NCBI GenBank assembly: GCA_012837715.1
Contig: DUQR01000039.1
Coordinates: 62,001 to 126,000, forward strand
DNA from: Bacillota bacterium
GTDB lineage: Bacteria; Bacillota; UBA4882; UBA10575
Reading direction: 5' to 3'
DNA length: 64,000 nt
In this document: positions 34,091 to 43,364 of the stretch, piece after piece
How the letters are laid out: each line of letters begins with the position of its first letter
Position numbering within the stretch: position 1 is the stretch's first letter
Notes under the pieces: model-generated
What the model was told of the DNA's origin: nothing
Seen by the model: only the letters and a program-made list of their open reading frames with translations
Database searches by the model: none
Program-made: the position numbers and the translations under genes

Positions 34091-36025
34091 ATGGTGAAAA
34101 GTGTGCTCAGAGGGGTCGGCGAGGAAAAACCAGGACCGGGAGTGGCCTGGAGGGATCGGTTTCCCCAGGAGGATCAGCTGCAACGACAAGTAACAGCCCT
34201 TTATACCCTCCTGGCTAATCTCTACGGGTCGGATAAACTGGTGATGAAAGCAGGGAAACTTGATGCTCTTAAACTGATGCGTTCCAAAGTCCTCACCGAA
34301 CGGGTGTTAGCTTTGCAACGGTTAGTTTATGAGGATCCTACCTTGGACAAGGTGCCCCAGGAAGCTGAGTTATTAGCGGTTTTAAGTGAAATTGAAGATG
34401 AGATCGCCGATTTAATCGCCCGCAAAACTGTAGAAGAGAAGATTGAGCAGAAGATTGCCGAACGGATGCAGACCAGACACGAAGAGTATGTTAAAGACAT
34501 CAAGCTGCAGGTCCTCAAAGAAGTGGCTGGTCCGGACAATCCTAATACGTTAAAAAAATACGCTGAGCTTGAAAAACTGGAGCAAGTTACGTTATCCCGT
34601 TCCGCTCTGGAGAAGCTGCGGCCTTCCTCGTTGGAGCAAGTGGTGGGCCAGGATCGGGCGATCCGGGTCCTCCTTTCCAAATTGGTCTCCCCTTACCCCC
34701 AGCATGTGATCGTTTATGGTCCGCCCGGGGTGGGGAAAACCACCGTAGCCCGTTTGGTTTTGGAAGAAGCCAAGAAGATCGGTTACACTCCCTTTACCCA
34801 AAACGCGCCCTTTATTGAAGTGGACGGGACCACTTTGCGTTGGGATCCGCGGGAAGTAACCAATCCTTTGTTGGGTTCGGTCCATGATCCCATCTATCAA
34901 GGGGCCCGCCGGGATTTGGCCGAGAGCGCCATCCCCGAACCCAAACCCGGGTTGGTCACGGATGCCCACGGCGGAATCCTTTTTATCGATGAAATCGGTG
35001 ATATGGATCCGATTCTAATGAACAAGTTGCTAAAGGTTTTAGAGGATAAAAGGGTTAAATTTGATTCGGCCTATTACGATCCGGATGACCCGGGTGTGCC
35101 CAAGTATATCAAAAAACTGTTTGAAGAGGGCGCCCCTGCCGATTTTATTCTCGTAGCCGCCACGACCAGAGATCCGGCAGAGATCAGTCCGGCCTTACGT
35201 TCCCGTTGCGCCGAAGTCTTTTTTGAACCATTGACGAAAAAGGCGGTAGAACAGATCGTCTGTGATGCCGCGCAGCGGCTGGATGCCCAGTTGGCGCCGG
35301 AGGTTCCGGGGTTGATCAGTGATTACTCGATCGAAGGCCGTAAAGCGGTGGGAATGTTGGCCGATGCCTATGGCCTGGCCCTCTACGAACAATATACCTC
35401 CCGCCCGCAAGCGGCGGTGCGCATCGGGAAGGAACATTTATTGGAAGTGATCCGCACCAGCCGTCTGATCCCCTTTACGAAAACAAAAAGCAAAGCCCAG
35501 GGGGAGATCGGGAAGATCTACGGGCTGGGAGTCCATGGTTTTGTCGGTTCGATTATTGAGATCGAAGCGGTAAGTTTTCCGGCGGAAAAAGGCAAAGGAA
35601 AACTCCGTTTCAACGAGACCGCCGGTTCGATGGCGAAAGACTCGGTTTTTAATGCCGCTTCGGTGGTCCGCCTTTTGACCGGTCTGGATCTGGCCGACTA
35701 TGATCTCCATGTTAATGTGGTCGGCGGCGGAAAGATCGACGGACCATCAGCCGGGACAGCGATTACCTTAGCGATTATCAGTTGCCTGTTACAGCGGCCG
35801 ATCCGCCAGGATATTGCGGTTACCGGTGAAGTTTCCATCCAAGGCAAAGTGAAAGAGGTTGGTGGGATCTTCGAAAAAATTTATGGCGCGAAACAAGCCG
35901 GGATTAAGGAAGTCTTTATTCCGCAAGACAATGAGAACGAAATCCCCTCGGATTTAGCCGAGATCAAAGTTCATCCCGTGGCTACGGTTAAAGAACTGAT
36001 GGATCAGGTTCTAATCACCCATTAG
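34091..36025 (+). CDS. Lon-family ATP-dependent protease, LonC type
   Basis: A 644-residue AAA+ serine protease. There is a helical N-terminal part of about 190 residues without the standard Lon substrate domain, then an AAA+ module (Walker A GPPGVGKTT near residue 210; Walker B GGILFIDEIGDM near 296) and a Lon protease domain with catalytic Ser in DGPSAGTA (about 552) and Lys in KIYGAKQAG (about 597). Size and layout fit the LonC/LonB-like proteins found in thermophilic and clostridial Bacillota beside rplI and dnaB. GGGAGGAATTA precedes the ATG. A terminator follows. Confidence 0.88.
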   Translation: MVKSVLRGVGEEKPGPGVAWRDRFPQEDQLQRQVTALYTLLANLYGSDKLVMKAGKLDALKLMRSKVLTERVLALQRLVYEDPTLDKVPQEAELLAVLSEIEDEIADLIARKTVEEKIEQKIAERMQTRHEEYVKDIKLQVLKEVAGPDNPNTLKKYAELEKLEQVTLSRSALEKLRPSSLEQVVGQDRAIRVLLSKLVSPYPQHVIVYGPPGVGKTTVARLVLEEAKKIGYTPFTQNAPFIEVDGTTLRWDPREVTNPLLGSVHDPIYQGARRDLAESAIPEPKPGLVTDAHGGILFIDEIGDMDPILMNKLLKVLEDKRVKFDSAYYDPDDPGVPKYIKKLFEEGAPADFILVAATTRDPAEISPALRSRCAEVFFEPLTKKAVEQIVCDAAQRLDAQLAPEVPGLISDYSIEGRKAVGMLADAYGLALYEQYTSRPQAAVRIGKEHLLEVIRTSRLIPFTKTKSKAQGEIGKIYGLGVHGFVGSIIEIEAVSFPAEKGKGKLRFNETAGSMAKDSVFNAASVVRLLTGLDLADYDLHVNVVGGGKIDGPSAGTAITLAIISCLLQRPIRQDIAVTGEVSIQGKVKEVGGIFEKIYGAKQAGIKEVFIPQDNENEIPSDLAEIKVHPVATVKELMDQVLITH

Positions 36026-36055
36026 CGCATTGATTCGGAAGAACAGCTTACCCAG

Positions 36056-36079
36056 GCCGCAGTTTCCTGCGGCTTTTTT
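36056..36079 (+). terminator. Intrinsic terminator after the LonC-type gene
   Basis: GCCGCA-GTTTCC-TGCGGC followed by TTTTTT. Confidence 0.92.
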
Positions 36080-36111
36080 AAAGAATACTTTAGCGCAAGG
36101 AGGGGCAGAAA

Positions 36112-37461
36112 GTGAGTGCTGACCAAATTTTGGACCGCCTCCCTCCCCAGAATCTAGACGCGGAGCGTTCAACGCTCGGGGCGATGTTTTTAGAGAAAGA
36201 GTCTATTTTTCGGGCCATGGAGATTTTGCGCCCCGGGGATTTCTATAAGGATGCCCACCGCCTTATTTACCAGACAGTGCTTGATCTGACGAACCGGGGG
36301 GAACCGGTGGATTTAGTCACGGTTACGGAAGAACTACGCCAGAAAAACCAGCTGGAGAAGATTGGTGGGATTACTTACCTGACGGAACTGGCCGGTTCGG
36401 TTCCCACCGCCGCCCACGTCGAATTCTATGCCCGGATTGTGGAGGAGAAATCACTGCTCCGGCAGTTAATTCGGGCGGCGACGGAGATTGTGACCTTAGG
36501 TTACGACAGTCAAGATGAAGTGAACAACATTATTGACCAAGCGGAACACCTCATCTTCTCCATTGCCAACCGCCGTGCCGGACGGACGGTGGTTAACCTC
36601 AAGAATATTTTAATCGAAACTTTTGAACAGATTGAGAAATTATACGAATCCCGGGGCGCCGTCACCGGTGTGCCGACCGGGTTCAATGATTTGGACCGGT
36701 TGACGGCCGGGTTTCAACCTTCGGACCTTATTATTCTGGCGGCCCGCCCCAGCATGGGGAAGACAACTTTTGCTTTGAATATTGCCGAATACGCCGCGGT
36801 GAACCTGAAGTTACCGGTGGTTGTCTTTAGTTTGGAGATGTCCAAGGAACAGTTGGCGATGAAACTCCTTTGTTCCGAGGCGGGGGTTGATAACCAAAGG
36901 ATCCGCACCGGGAATCTCCAAGAAGAAGACTGGCCCCGACTTTCCCATGCTTTAGGCCGCTTGAGCGAATCCGTGATGTTCATCGACGACTCCCCCAGCC
37001 TCTCGGTGCTGGATGTCCGGGCGAAAGCCCGCCGGATTAAAGCCGATTCCGGTTTAAGCCTGATTATCGTAGACTATCTCCAGCTGATGCAGGGGCCGAA
37101 ACGGATCGAAAACCGCCAACAGGAAGTTTCCGAGATCTCCCGGGGTTTAAAAGCTTTAGCCCGGGAACTTTCGGTGCCGGTGATTGCCCTTTCCCAGTTG
37201 TCCCGGGCGGTGGAACAGAGACAGAACAAACGCCCCACACTGTCCGATCTACGGGAATCCGGTTCACTGGAGCAAGACGCGGACCTGGTTTGTTTCTTGT
37301 ACCGGGAGGATTATTATGAGCCGGAGACCGAAAAGAAGAATATTACCGAATTTATTATCGCCAAACACCGGAATGGCCCCCTGGGGACCGTTGAATTCCT
37401 CTTCCAAAAAGAGTATAGTAAATTTTTGAGTTTAGAAAGATTCCGTAAACCCGAGAACTAA
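36112..37461 (+). CDS. dnaB: Replicative DNA helicase
   Basis: Hexameric helicase at the replication fork. The 449-residue protein has the N-terminal helical domain (PPQNLDAERSTLGAMFLE), Walker A in ARPSMGKTTFALNIA near residue 212, Walker B/DYLQLMQG near 322, and the ELSVPVIALSQLSRAVEQR region. It begins at a GTG preceded by AAGGAGGGG. No intein is present. Normal length. Confidence 0.98.
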   Translation: MSADQILDRLPPQNLDAERSTLGAMFLEKESIFRAMEILRPGDFYKDAHRLIYQTVLDLTNRGEPVDLVTVTEELRQKNQLEKIGGITYLTELAGSVPTAAHVEFYARIVEEKSLLRQLIRAATEIVTLGYDSQDEVNNIIDQAEHLIFSIANRRAGRTVVNLKNILIETFEQIEKLYESRGAVTGVPTGFNDLDRLTAGFQPSDLIILAARPSMGKTTFALNIAEYAAVNLKLPVVVFSLEMSKEQLAMKLLCSEAGVDNQRIRTGNLQEEDWPRLSHALGRLSESVMFIDDSPSLSVLDVRAKARRIKADSGLSLIIVDYLQLMQGPKRIENRQQEVSEISRGLKALARELSVPVIALSQLSRAVEQRQNKRPTLSDLRESGSLEQDADLVCFLYREDYYEPETEKKNITEFIIAKHRNGPLGTVEFLFQKEYSKFLSLERFRKPEN

Positions 37462-37463
37462 AG

Positions 37464-37495
37464 AAGCTTTTTGCGCTGTAACCGATCAAAGGAGG
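37464..37495 (+). repeat. Copy of the dispersed repeat overlapping a ribosome binding site
   Basis: AAGCTTTTTGCGCTGTAACC followed by GATCAAAGGAGG. The repeat end supplies the GGAGG for the next gene, starting at 37505. No facing arm is visible. Confidence 0.45.
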
Positions 37496-37504
37496 CGTCC
37501 GGTT

Positions 37505-37828
37505 TTGAACCCTGCCGAAATTATTATTATTGCCGACGGAGAAGCGACGGCTTGTTGTACGGAAGCACCGGATTTACACACGCAAATTAGATACTTGGCA
37601 CAAGGGCTAAGCTTAGCCTATGGCGATCAATTGACCGTCGAGTTTCTTGATCTGCGCCAAGCTCCGGACCACCCCTTAGTCCGGCAAGTTCAAGCGGAAG
37701 GGCGAAGATTACCGCTCCTTATTTTCAACCGGGAAGTCAAATTCGAGGGCGGGATTCCCCTGCTGGCGTTAAAGACCATGCTGGAACGGGCGGGCATCTT
37801 CCCTCGGAATGGAGGGGAAAGTCGATAA
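37505..37828 (+). CDS. Thioredoxin-fold small protein (YuzD-like)
   Basis: A 107-residue protein with a predicted thioredoxin/glutaredoxin-like order of elements: N-terminal strand EIIIIADG, a cysteine pair as ATACC, a helix, a strand LTVEFLDLRQAPDHP, and the cis-Pro-like RRLPLLIF. It loosely resembles the YuzD/DUF1462 group of unknown function. The CC pair replaces a CxxC, so redox activity is uncertain. Starts at a TTG behind AAAGGAGG that comes from a repeat copy. Confidence 0.55.
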   Translation: MNPAEIIIIADGEATACCTEAPDLHTQIRYLAQGLSLAYGDQLTVEFLDLRQAPDHPLVRQVQAEGRRLPLLIFNREVKFEGGIPLLALKTMLERAGIFPRNGGESR

Positions 37829-37925
37829 AATTTACCGGCACGGGTAAAATAAGCTTCAAGAAGGACCGGTTTTCGTCGGATCCAAGTTGGATCCAGCGTT
37901 TATTACATGAAGGAGGGGATGAGGG

Positions 37926-38483
37926 ATGAGAAGAAAAACCCCTTTCATCTGGATCGTACTTCTGCTGGGACTGGTCGTCCTTTTCTTGTTATTGATTTAT
38001 CCGGGAGTTCTGCGGCGGAACGAGAACCCGTCCGAACCGGCCCCTGATTCTGCCGCTCGCCAACGGGAACACGAAGTGACCTTATTCTTTCCCAACCAGG
38101 AATATATCCAGACCGGGCGGGCCGATCTACCGATGTTAAAGGAGATTACCCGGAAGGTGGAAGCCAGTGACGAGGAGCTGATCGCAAAGGTCCTGGACGA
38201 GCTGAGGAAGCCTCCGGCGGAGGAAGGCTATACGACCGCGCTCCATGATGAACTAAAGGTGCTGGCCAGCCGGCGGGAGGACCGCCGGGCTTATGTTGAT
38301 TTTTCCAGTCAAAACCTATATGGGGGTTCCCTCCAGGAAACTCTGCTGGTCCATCAGATTGTGCAGACCTTAACTGCCCTGCCCGGGATCGATGAGGTCC
38401 AATTCCTAGTGGACGGGGAGAAACGGGAGAGTTTGATGGGGCATATCTCCACCGATGAACCCCTCAGCCCTAGCCAACTATAA
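37926..38483 (+). CDS. GerMN-domain protein
   Basis: A 185-residue protein with one N-terminal membrane helix (about 7-25), a short linker, and a GerMN domain (about residues 48-170; VTLFFPNQEYI, DFSSQNLYGGSLQETLLVHQIVQTL, IDEVQFLVDGEK). GerMN domains occur in the sporulation protein GerM and in envelope proteins. It is likely inner-membrane-anchored facing outward. There is no lipobox cysteine. AAGGAGGGG is upstream and a terminator follows. Confidence 0.87.
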   Translation: MRRKTPFIWIVLLLGLVVLFLLLIYPGVLRRNENPSEPAPDSAARQREHEVTLFFPNQEYIQTGRADLPMLKEITRKVEASDEELIAKVLDELRKPPAEEGYTTALHDELKVLASRREDRRAYVDFSSQNLYGGSLQETLLVHQIVQTLTALPGIDEVQFLVDGEKRESLMGHISTDEPLSPSQL

Positions 38484-38502
38484 AGCCAGCCCCTGTTGCC
38501 AA

Positions 38503-38533
38503 GGCCTCTTTCCTAACGGGAGGAGGCTTTTTC
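38503..38533 (+). terminator. Intrinsic terminator after the GerMN gene
   Basis: GCCTCTTTCC-TAAC-GGGAGGAGGC followed by a T run. Confidence 0.82.
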
Positions 38534-38677
38534 TTTGTCCGGAAAAGCAATCTGTTCAAAGGGGAGATTTTCCGCTATAATTATAGGCAGTTACTATTAA
38601 GAGTTGCTCATAAGCAAGTATTACTTATTGGCTCCGCCGCGTGTCTTTGCCTGATTTCAGAGAAAAGGGATGAGAAG

Positions 38678-39307
38678 ATGAGTGGAAAACGACTGAACAA
38701 ACAAGCGCGCCACCAGACTTTGCTCCGCAAGTTAGAGGAGAATCCGCTCCTCACCGATGAACAACTGGCGAAAGAATTAGGCGTCAGTATTCAGACGATC
38801 CGCTTGGATCGGTTAGCTTTGGGTCTGCCCGAAATGAAAGAAAGGGCCAAAAGCATCGCTTCGCGCGCCTTGGGCGGGGAGAACCACCCGGCCAGTCTAG
38901 AAGTCGTCGGCGAGCTGCTTTATTGTGAACCGGGGGTCGGTGGCCTCTCGCGCATGGTGGCCGAACCGGCCATGAGTCTGACCCGCTATAACGTCATCCG
39001 GGGCCATTACCTTTTTGCCCAGGCCAATTCCTTAGCCGTGGCCGTGGCGGATGCGCCCCATGCCCTAACCGGATCAGCCCGGGTCGATTTTTCCCGCCCG
39101 GTCCAAGCGGGACATGTTCTCCTGGCGCGGGCCCGGGTTCTCGAAAAAAGGGGGCGCCGTTTTATCGTGGAAGTCGTCACCCGCGTTGATGAGCATGAGG
39201 TGTTTAAAGGAAAATTCCTGATTCTGGCCTTGGATGAGAAATATCTAACCGAAGAAAGTCTTAGCTTGGAAGGAAATGATACCGATAGGAGGGAAAAGAA
39301 TGATTAA
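38678..39307 (+). CDS. fapR: Fatty acid and phospholipid biosynthesis regulator FapR
   Basis: Malonyl-CoA-responsive repressor of fatty acid synthesis. The 209-residue protein has an N-terminal helix-turn-helix (LLTDEQLAKELGVSIQTIRLDRLALGLPE) and a C-terminal hot-dog domain (about 85-190) with HALTGSARVDFSRPVQAGHVLLARARV. The upstream gap has TTGCT-CATA-AGCAA and AT-rich sequence but no clear match to the Bacillus FapR box. fabK overlaps its 3' end, so the regulator is cotranscribed with a probable target. Confidence 0.93.
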   Translation: MSGKRLNKQARHQTLLRKLEENPLLTDEQLAKELGVSIQTIRLDRLALGLPEMKERAKSIASRALGGENHPASLEVVGELLYCEPGVGGLSRMVAEPAMSLTRYNVIRGHYLFAQANSLAVAVADAPHALTGSARVDFSRPVQAGHVLLARARVLEKRGRRFIVEVVTRVDEHEVFKGKFLILALDEKYLTEESLSLEGNDTDRREKND

Positions 39308-40238
39308 GTCACGAATTACCAAGTTATTAGGGATAAAATACCCGGTGATCCAAGGAGGGATGGCTTGGCTCGCCACCGCCGAACTGGCCGCCGCGGTGGC
39401 GAACGGGGGTGGGCTCGGCTTGATTGCGGCCGGGAGCGCTCCCGGAGACTGGGTACGGGAACAAGTAAGGAAAGCACGGAGCCTGACGAGCAAACCCTTC
39501 GGGGTGAACGTGATGTTGCTTTCTCCCTACGCCGATGAAGTAATGAAAGTGGTCATCGAGGAAAAGGTCCCGGTGGTGACCACCGGTGCGGGAAACCCGG
39601 GTAAATATATGGCGGCGTTAAAGGAGGCCGGAACCAAGGTGATTCCGGTGGTTAATTCGGTCTCCCTGGCGAAAAGGTTGGAGAAATCCGGTGTCGACGC
39701 GGTGATCGGGGAAGGAATGGAAGCCGGGGGCCATATCGGCACCGAGACGACCCTGGTCCTGATCCCGCAGTTGGCGGATGCGTTGCAAGTGCCGGTTATT
39801 GCGGCGGGGGGGATTGCCGATGGCCGGGGCATGGCCGCCGCCTTAATCTTGGGCGCGGAAGGGGTGCAAATCGGCACCCGGTTTATTTGCGCCGAAGAAT
39901 GTGTTGTCGATGAAGCCTATAAAGCAATGGTCTTGAAGGCGACTGACCGGTCGACGGTGGTTACCGGCCAGCGGACAGGACATCCGGTCCGGGTGCTTAA
40001 AAATAAGTTTAGCCGGAAATTCTTGGCCGCCGAAGAGGAAGGTCTGGCTCCGAACGAGCTGGAAGCAATGGGGGCCGGCCGGTTGGCTGCCGCTTTCCAC
40101 GGCGACGTGGAAGAAGGTTCGGTTATGGCGGGACAGGCGGCGGCTTTGGTCAACCAAATCACCCCGGCGGCAGCGATTATTGAAGAGATGATCGGCCAAT
40201 GCCAAGCTTTGCTTGGTGACAGTTTCAGCGAAGGATAA
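39300..40238 (+). CDS. fabK: Enoyl-ACP reductase II (FabK)
   Basis: FMN-dependent last step of the fatty acid elongation cycle. The 312-residue protein has IKYPVIQGGMAWLATAELAAAVANGGGLGLIAAG at the N terminus, the phosphate-binding AAGGIADGRGMAAALILGAEGVQIGTRF near residue 174, and MEAGGHIG. These fit FabK; nitronate monooxygenases share the fold. The ATG at 39300 is behind AGGAGGG and overlaps the fapR end. The fapR pairing supports the fatty acid role. Confidence 0.92.
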   Translation: MIKSRITKLLGIKYPVIQGGMAWLATAELAAAVANGGGLGLIAAGSAPGDWVREQVRKARSLTSKPFGVNVMLLSPYADEVMKVVIEEKVPVVTTGAGNPGKYMAALKEAGTKVIPVVNSVSLAKRLEKSGVDAVIGEGMEAGGHIGTETTLVLIPQLADALQVPVIAAGGIADGRGMAAALILGAEGVQIGTRFICAEECVVDEAYKAMVLKATDRSTVVTGQRTGHPVRVLKNKFSRKFLAAEEEGLAPNELEAMGAGRLAAAFHGDVEEGSVMAGQAAALVNQITPAAAIIEEMIGQCQALLGDSFSEG

Positions 40239-40254
40239 GGGGGAAGATGAAAAA

Positions 40255-40920
40255 GTGGGTAAAAGCGATCCAATTATTTATACTCTGGAACAAGCATTAG
40301 ATAAAGGTAAGTGTCCGGTTTGCTGTTGTTTAGCGACGGCGACCACCCGGTCCTTGGCCAACTTGCTTTATGAATTTGTCAATGATCCGACGACCAGAGA
40401 CCATCTGCGTGCTTCCGGCGGGTTTTGCCGGGAACATTCCTGGGCCCTCCAGCAGATGGGCGATCCTTTAGCCCACTCTATCATCTATGCTGACCTGATT
40501 GACGGCTTCTGCGTCAAACTTCAGGAAAACATGAAGGAATCCCGGAGCGGACCGGCTTTTCTTGCGGAGAAAGAAGAGCCCTGCCCGGTTTGTCTTGATG
40601 AAGCGGAAACCGAGAAACGTTATCTTGATGGGTTGCTGAAGGCCATCCACACCAGCGCCTTTCAGGAAAAATATCGGAAGCTGGGTTTTTTATGCCGACC
40701 CCACTTTCAAGCGGTTTACAGTCAAACCCGGGACGGTAAAGTCCGTTCTTTCCTTACCGAGGTCCAGCTGGAAGAATTATCCCGGTTAAGTGCCGAGTTA
40801 AAGGAGTTTATCCGGAAATCCGATTACCGTTATGCGGGAGAATTACCGGGGACTGAACGGGATGCGTGGATTCGCGCTGTCCGTTCCTGGGTTGGTCCCA
40901 ACGATTTAAAGACAAACTAA
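40255..40920 (+). CDS. DUF6062 family cysteine-rich protein
   Basis: A 221-residue protein with two similar halves. Each has a CPVC motif (KCPVCCCLA; PCPVCLDEA) followed later by a cysteine-histidine pair in a helical context (GFCREHSW; GFLCRPHF), suggesting two metal sites. It matches the DUF6062 family of unknown function. The start is the GTG at 40255 behind AAGGGGGA; the ORF track start at 40213 lies inside fabK. Likely cotranscribed with fabK. A terminator follows. Confidence 0.8.
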   Translation: MGKSDPIIYTLEQALDKGKCPVCCCLATATTRSLANLLYEFVNDPTTRDHLRASGGFCREHSWALQQMGDPLAHSIIYADLIDGFCVKLQENMKESRSGPAFLAEKEEPCPVCLDEAETEKRYLDGLLKAIHTSAFQEKYRKLGFLCRPHFQAVYSQTRDGKVRSFLTEVQLEELSRLSAELKEFIRKSDYRYAGELPGTERDAWIRAVRSWVGPNDLKTN

Positions 40921-40928
40921 GATCCAAA

Positions 40929-40960
40929 AAAACGGCCTCGTTACACGAGGCCGTTTGGTT
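40929..40960. terminator. Bidirectional terminator between DUF6062 gene and hppA
   Basis: AACGGCCTCG and CGAGGCCGTT arms around TTACA. The minus strand has a seven-T run, the plus strand TTTGGTTT. Confidence 0.85.
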
Positions 40961-41004
40961 TGATCAGTTTCGGGCTAAAGAATGGTCCGAAACTTAATTT
41001 GACA

Positions 41005-41075
41005 GCTTTTTGCGTTGTAACCAATAAAAAGGATTTTTATTGGAAACGTTAGTTCAAAGAATAACGCAAAAGGCC
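41005..41075. mobile_element. 71-bp inverted-repeat element with flanking TTGACA (MITE-like)
   Basis: The left arm GCTTTTTGCGTTGTAACC and right arm AACGCAAAAGGC face each other (12 outer bases, one mismatch). Inside is a perfect CCAATAAAAA-GGA-TTTTTATTGG palindrome. TTGACA occurs immediately on both sides (40999-41004 and 41076-41081), as a target duplication would. Best-preserved copy of the dispersed family in this window. No coding capacity. Confidence 0.55.
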
Positions 41076-41088
41076 TTGACAACTCCGC

Positions 41089-43068
41089 TTAACGAATGAG
41101 CAGCGGCGCAATCGTCAGGGCAACGATCTCCACCAGCTTAAAGAGGATATTCAAGCTGGGTCCGGCCGTATCTTTACAGGGATCCCCCACGGTGTCGCCA
41201 ATGACTGCGGCGGCATGGGCCGGGGAATTTTTCCCACCAAAGTTACCGGCTTCGATATATTTTTTTGCGTTATCCCAGGCGCCACCGGAATTGGCCAGGA
41301 AGAGGGCCATCAACATTCCGGTTAAGAGGGAACCGCCCAGGACACCAGCGAGCGCTTCCTTACCTAAGGTAAAACCGATGACAACGGGAACAAGCAAAGC
41401 GATCACACTAGGCAAGATCATCTCTTTCAGCGCCACACGGGTAGAAATATCCACACACCGGGCATAATCGGGCTTGGCTTTACCTTCGCGCAGACCGGGA
41501 ATCTCCCGCAATTGCCGGCGGACTTCTTCAATCATAAAACCGGCGGCCCGGCCGACCGCGTCCAGGGCTTGGGCAGAGAAGAAGAAGGGTAAGACCCCGC
41601 CGATAAAGAGCCCGATGATGACGTAGGGTGACAAGAGATCAATCTCAGTGAGCCGGGCGGCGCTGGCGTAAGCGGCAAAGAGGGAGAGCGCGGTGAGCGC
41701 GGCTGCGGAAATATCAAACCCTTTCGTGACCGCCGCCATCGAGTTACCGACAGAGTCGAGGGTATCGGTTACTTCCCGGACATCATCAGGAAGACCGGAC
41801 ATCTCCGCGATCCCGCCGGCGTTATCGGCCACCGGGCCGTAGGCGTCGACGGCAATGGTAATTCCGGAAATCGACAGCATCGAGACGGCGCTAAGGGCCA
41901 AACCAAAGAAGCCGCCAAACTTGTAGGAGATGAGGACGGCCGCAGCGGTAATCAGGATCGGCAAAACCGTCGATTTCATTCCGATCGCCATCCCGTCGAT
42001 AATCGTGGTCGCCGCGCCGGTTTGGGCGGAAGCAGCCAGGAAGCGGACGGGCTTTTTCTCATCGGAGGTATAATACTCCGAAGCAAGACCAACCAATAAA
42101 CCGGCGACCGGACCAACCATGACCGCCCAGAAGAGAGAGAGGTCTTTCAAATAAAACTTGGTAAAGAAGAAACCACCTAGCACCGCTAAGGCGCAGGTCA
42201 CATAGTTTCCGTTGTTAATCGCTTGGTACACATTGCTGTTTCTCCGCATTTTGATGAAATAGATGCCGAACACGGAAGCAAGAACCCCGATGGCGAAAAG
42301 AAGCACCGGACCGACAACGGCTTTTATACCATAACGGGCGGTTAACGTCGCGCCGATCGCCATGGCCGCCACCATCACTTCGGATTCGCTTTCGAAAAGA
42401 TCGCCGCCCATACCGCAAACATCACCGACGTTATCACCGACATTATCGGCGATGACCGCCGGGTTGCGCGGATCGTCTTCGGGGATTCCTTCCTCAATTT
42501 TACCGACCAGATCCGCACCGACATCGGCAGCTTTCGTATAGATACCGCCCCCAAAACGGGCAAACAAAGCAACCAAGGATGAACCCAAGCCATACCCGGT
42601 TAGGAGTTCAGGATCGGGAAAGATTAAATACAAGAGCGTAATACCGATTAAGTTGAGACCGACAACGGTCAAACCCATAATTGCCCCGGCAGGAAAGGCA
42701 ATTTGCAGGGCCTCGACGGCGCCTGTTCGCGCGGCTTGCGTGGTACGCACGTTAGCTAGCGTGGCGGCGTTCATCCCAATAAGCCCCGCCAACAGGGAAA
42801 GGAGCGCGCCGATTAAGAAAGTGACTACCGTCGGGAGGCCGAGCGTGAAATAAAGGATGGGGCTAGCGATAAGTAAAACCCAGGCGACACTGGTATATTC
42901 CCGGCGGATGAAGGCAAAAGCTCCGGTCCGGATGGCTTGATGGATCTCAAGCATCTTTCCGTCGCCGGGATCAGCCTTCTTGATACTACGGTAATAGGAC
43001 CAGACAACCAATAAGGTGACAATACCCACCAGGGGGACGACCCAAAACAAGTCAGACCAAAACGACAT
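41089..43068 (-). CDS. hppA: Membrane-bound ion-translocating pyrophosphatase
   Basis: Hydrolyses pyrophosphate and pumps H+ or Na+ across the membrane. The 659-residue protein has about 16 helices and the catalytic signature [36 protein letters not shown]. The segment [11 protein letters not shown] has Ala where potassium-independent enzymes have Lys, so it is probably the K+-dependent type. H+ versus Na+ cannot be decided safely. GGAGGTGG precedes the ATG. It has its own promoter and ends at a shared terminator. Confidence 0.96.
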   Translation of the reverse strand: MSFWSDLFWVVPLVGIVTLLVVWSYYRSIKKADPGDGKMLEIHQAIRTGAFAFIRREYTSVAWVLLIASPILYFTLGLPTVVTFLIGALLSLLAGLIGMNAATLANVRTTQAARTGAVEALQIAFPAGAIMGLTVVGLNLIGITLLYLIFPDPELLTGYGLGSSLVALFARFGGGIYTKAADVGADLVGKIEEGIPEDDPRNPAVIADNVGDNVGDVCGMGGDLFESESEVMVAAMAIGATLTARYGIKAVVGPVLLFAIGVLASVFGIYFIKMRRNSNVYQAINNGNYVTCALAVLGGFFFTKFYLKDLSLFWAVMVGPVAGLLVGLASEYYTSDEKKPVRFLAASAQTGAATTIIDGMAIGMKSTVLPILITAAAVLISYKFGGFFGLALSAVSMLSISGITIAVDAYGPVADNAGGIAEMSGLPDDVREVTDTLDSVGNSMAAVTKGFDISAAALTALSLFAAYASAARLTEIDLLSPYVIIGLFIGGVLPFFFSAQALDAVGRAAGFMIEEVRRQLREIPGLREGKAKPDYARCVDISTRVALKEMILPSVIALLVPVVIGFTLGKEALAGVLGGSLLTGMLMALFLANSGGAWDNAKKYIEAGNFGGKNSPAHAAAVIGDTVGDPCKDTAGPSLNILFKLVEIVALTIAPLLIR

Positions 43069-43137
43069 TATTCCACCTCCAGAATTATTGCTGTACTGCT
43101 AAATAAGGCCATGGGTTCCAGGGTTAGTACATTCTTG

Positions 43138-43166
43138 ATAATAAGAGAAAATCCTACAAAAACCAA
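43138..43166 (-). promoter_or_regulatory. Promoter of hppA
   Basis: Minus strand TTGGTT, 17-bp spacer, TATTAT, about 70 bp before the start codon. Confidence 0.6.
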
Positions 43167-43224
43167 GTTTCTAAAGGGTTAACATGAAAAGGGCCGGTTT
43201 AGGTATAGGATTGCCGAAAAGGAC

Positions 43225-43250
43225 ATAAAAAAGCCCCCGCATAATGGGGG
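43225..43250 (-). terminator. Intrinsic terminator after tRNA-Leu
   Basis: Minus strand CCCCC-ATTATGC-GGGGG followed by CTTTTTT. Confidence 0.88.
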
Positions 43251-43261
43251 ATAATTTTTTT

Positions 43262-43348
43262 TGGTGCCGAAGGCCGGACTCGAACCGGCACACTCTTGCG
43301 AGCGGTAGATTTTGAGTCTACTGCGTCTGCCAATTCCGCCACTTCGGC
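43262..43348 (-). tRNA. tRNA-Leu (anticodon CAA)
   Basis: 87-nt class II tRNA: acceptor GCCGAAG/CTTCGGC, D-arm with GGCAGACGC, anticodon arm GTAGACTCAAAATCTAC with CAA, long variable arm CGCTCGCAAGAGTG, T-arm GGTTCGAGTCC, encoded CCA. Confidence 0.96.
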
Positions 43349-43364
43349 AGCGATCTACTTTTTA

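Noticed and set aside
34592-34969. Minus-strand ORFs inside the LonC-type gene, and similar ones in dnaK, ileS and hppA
   Set aside because: All are shadows in the high-GC third-position frame of strongly supported genes.
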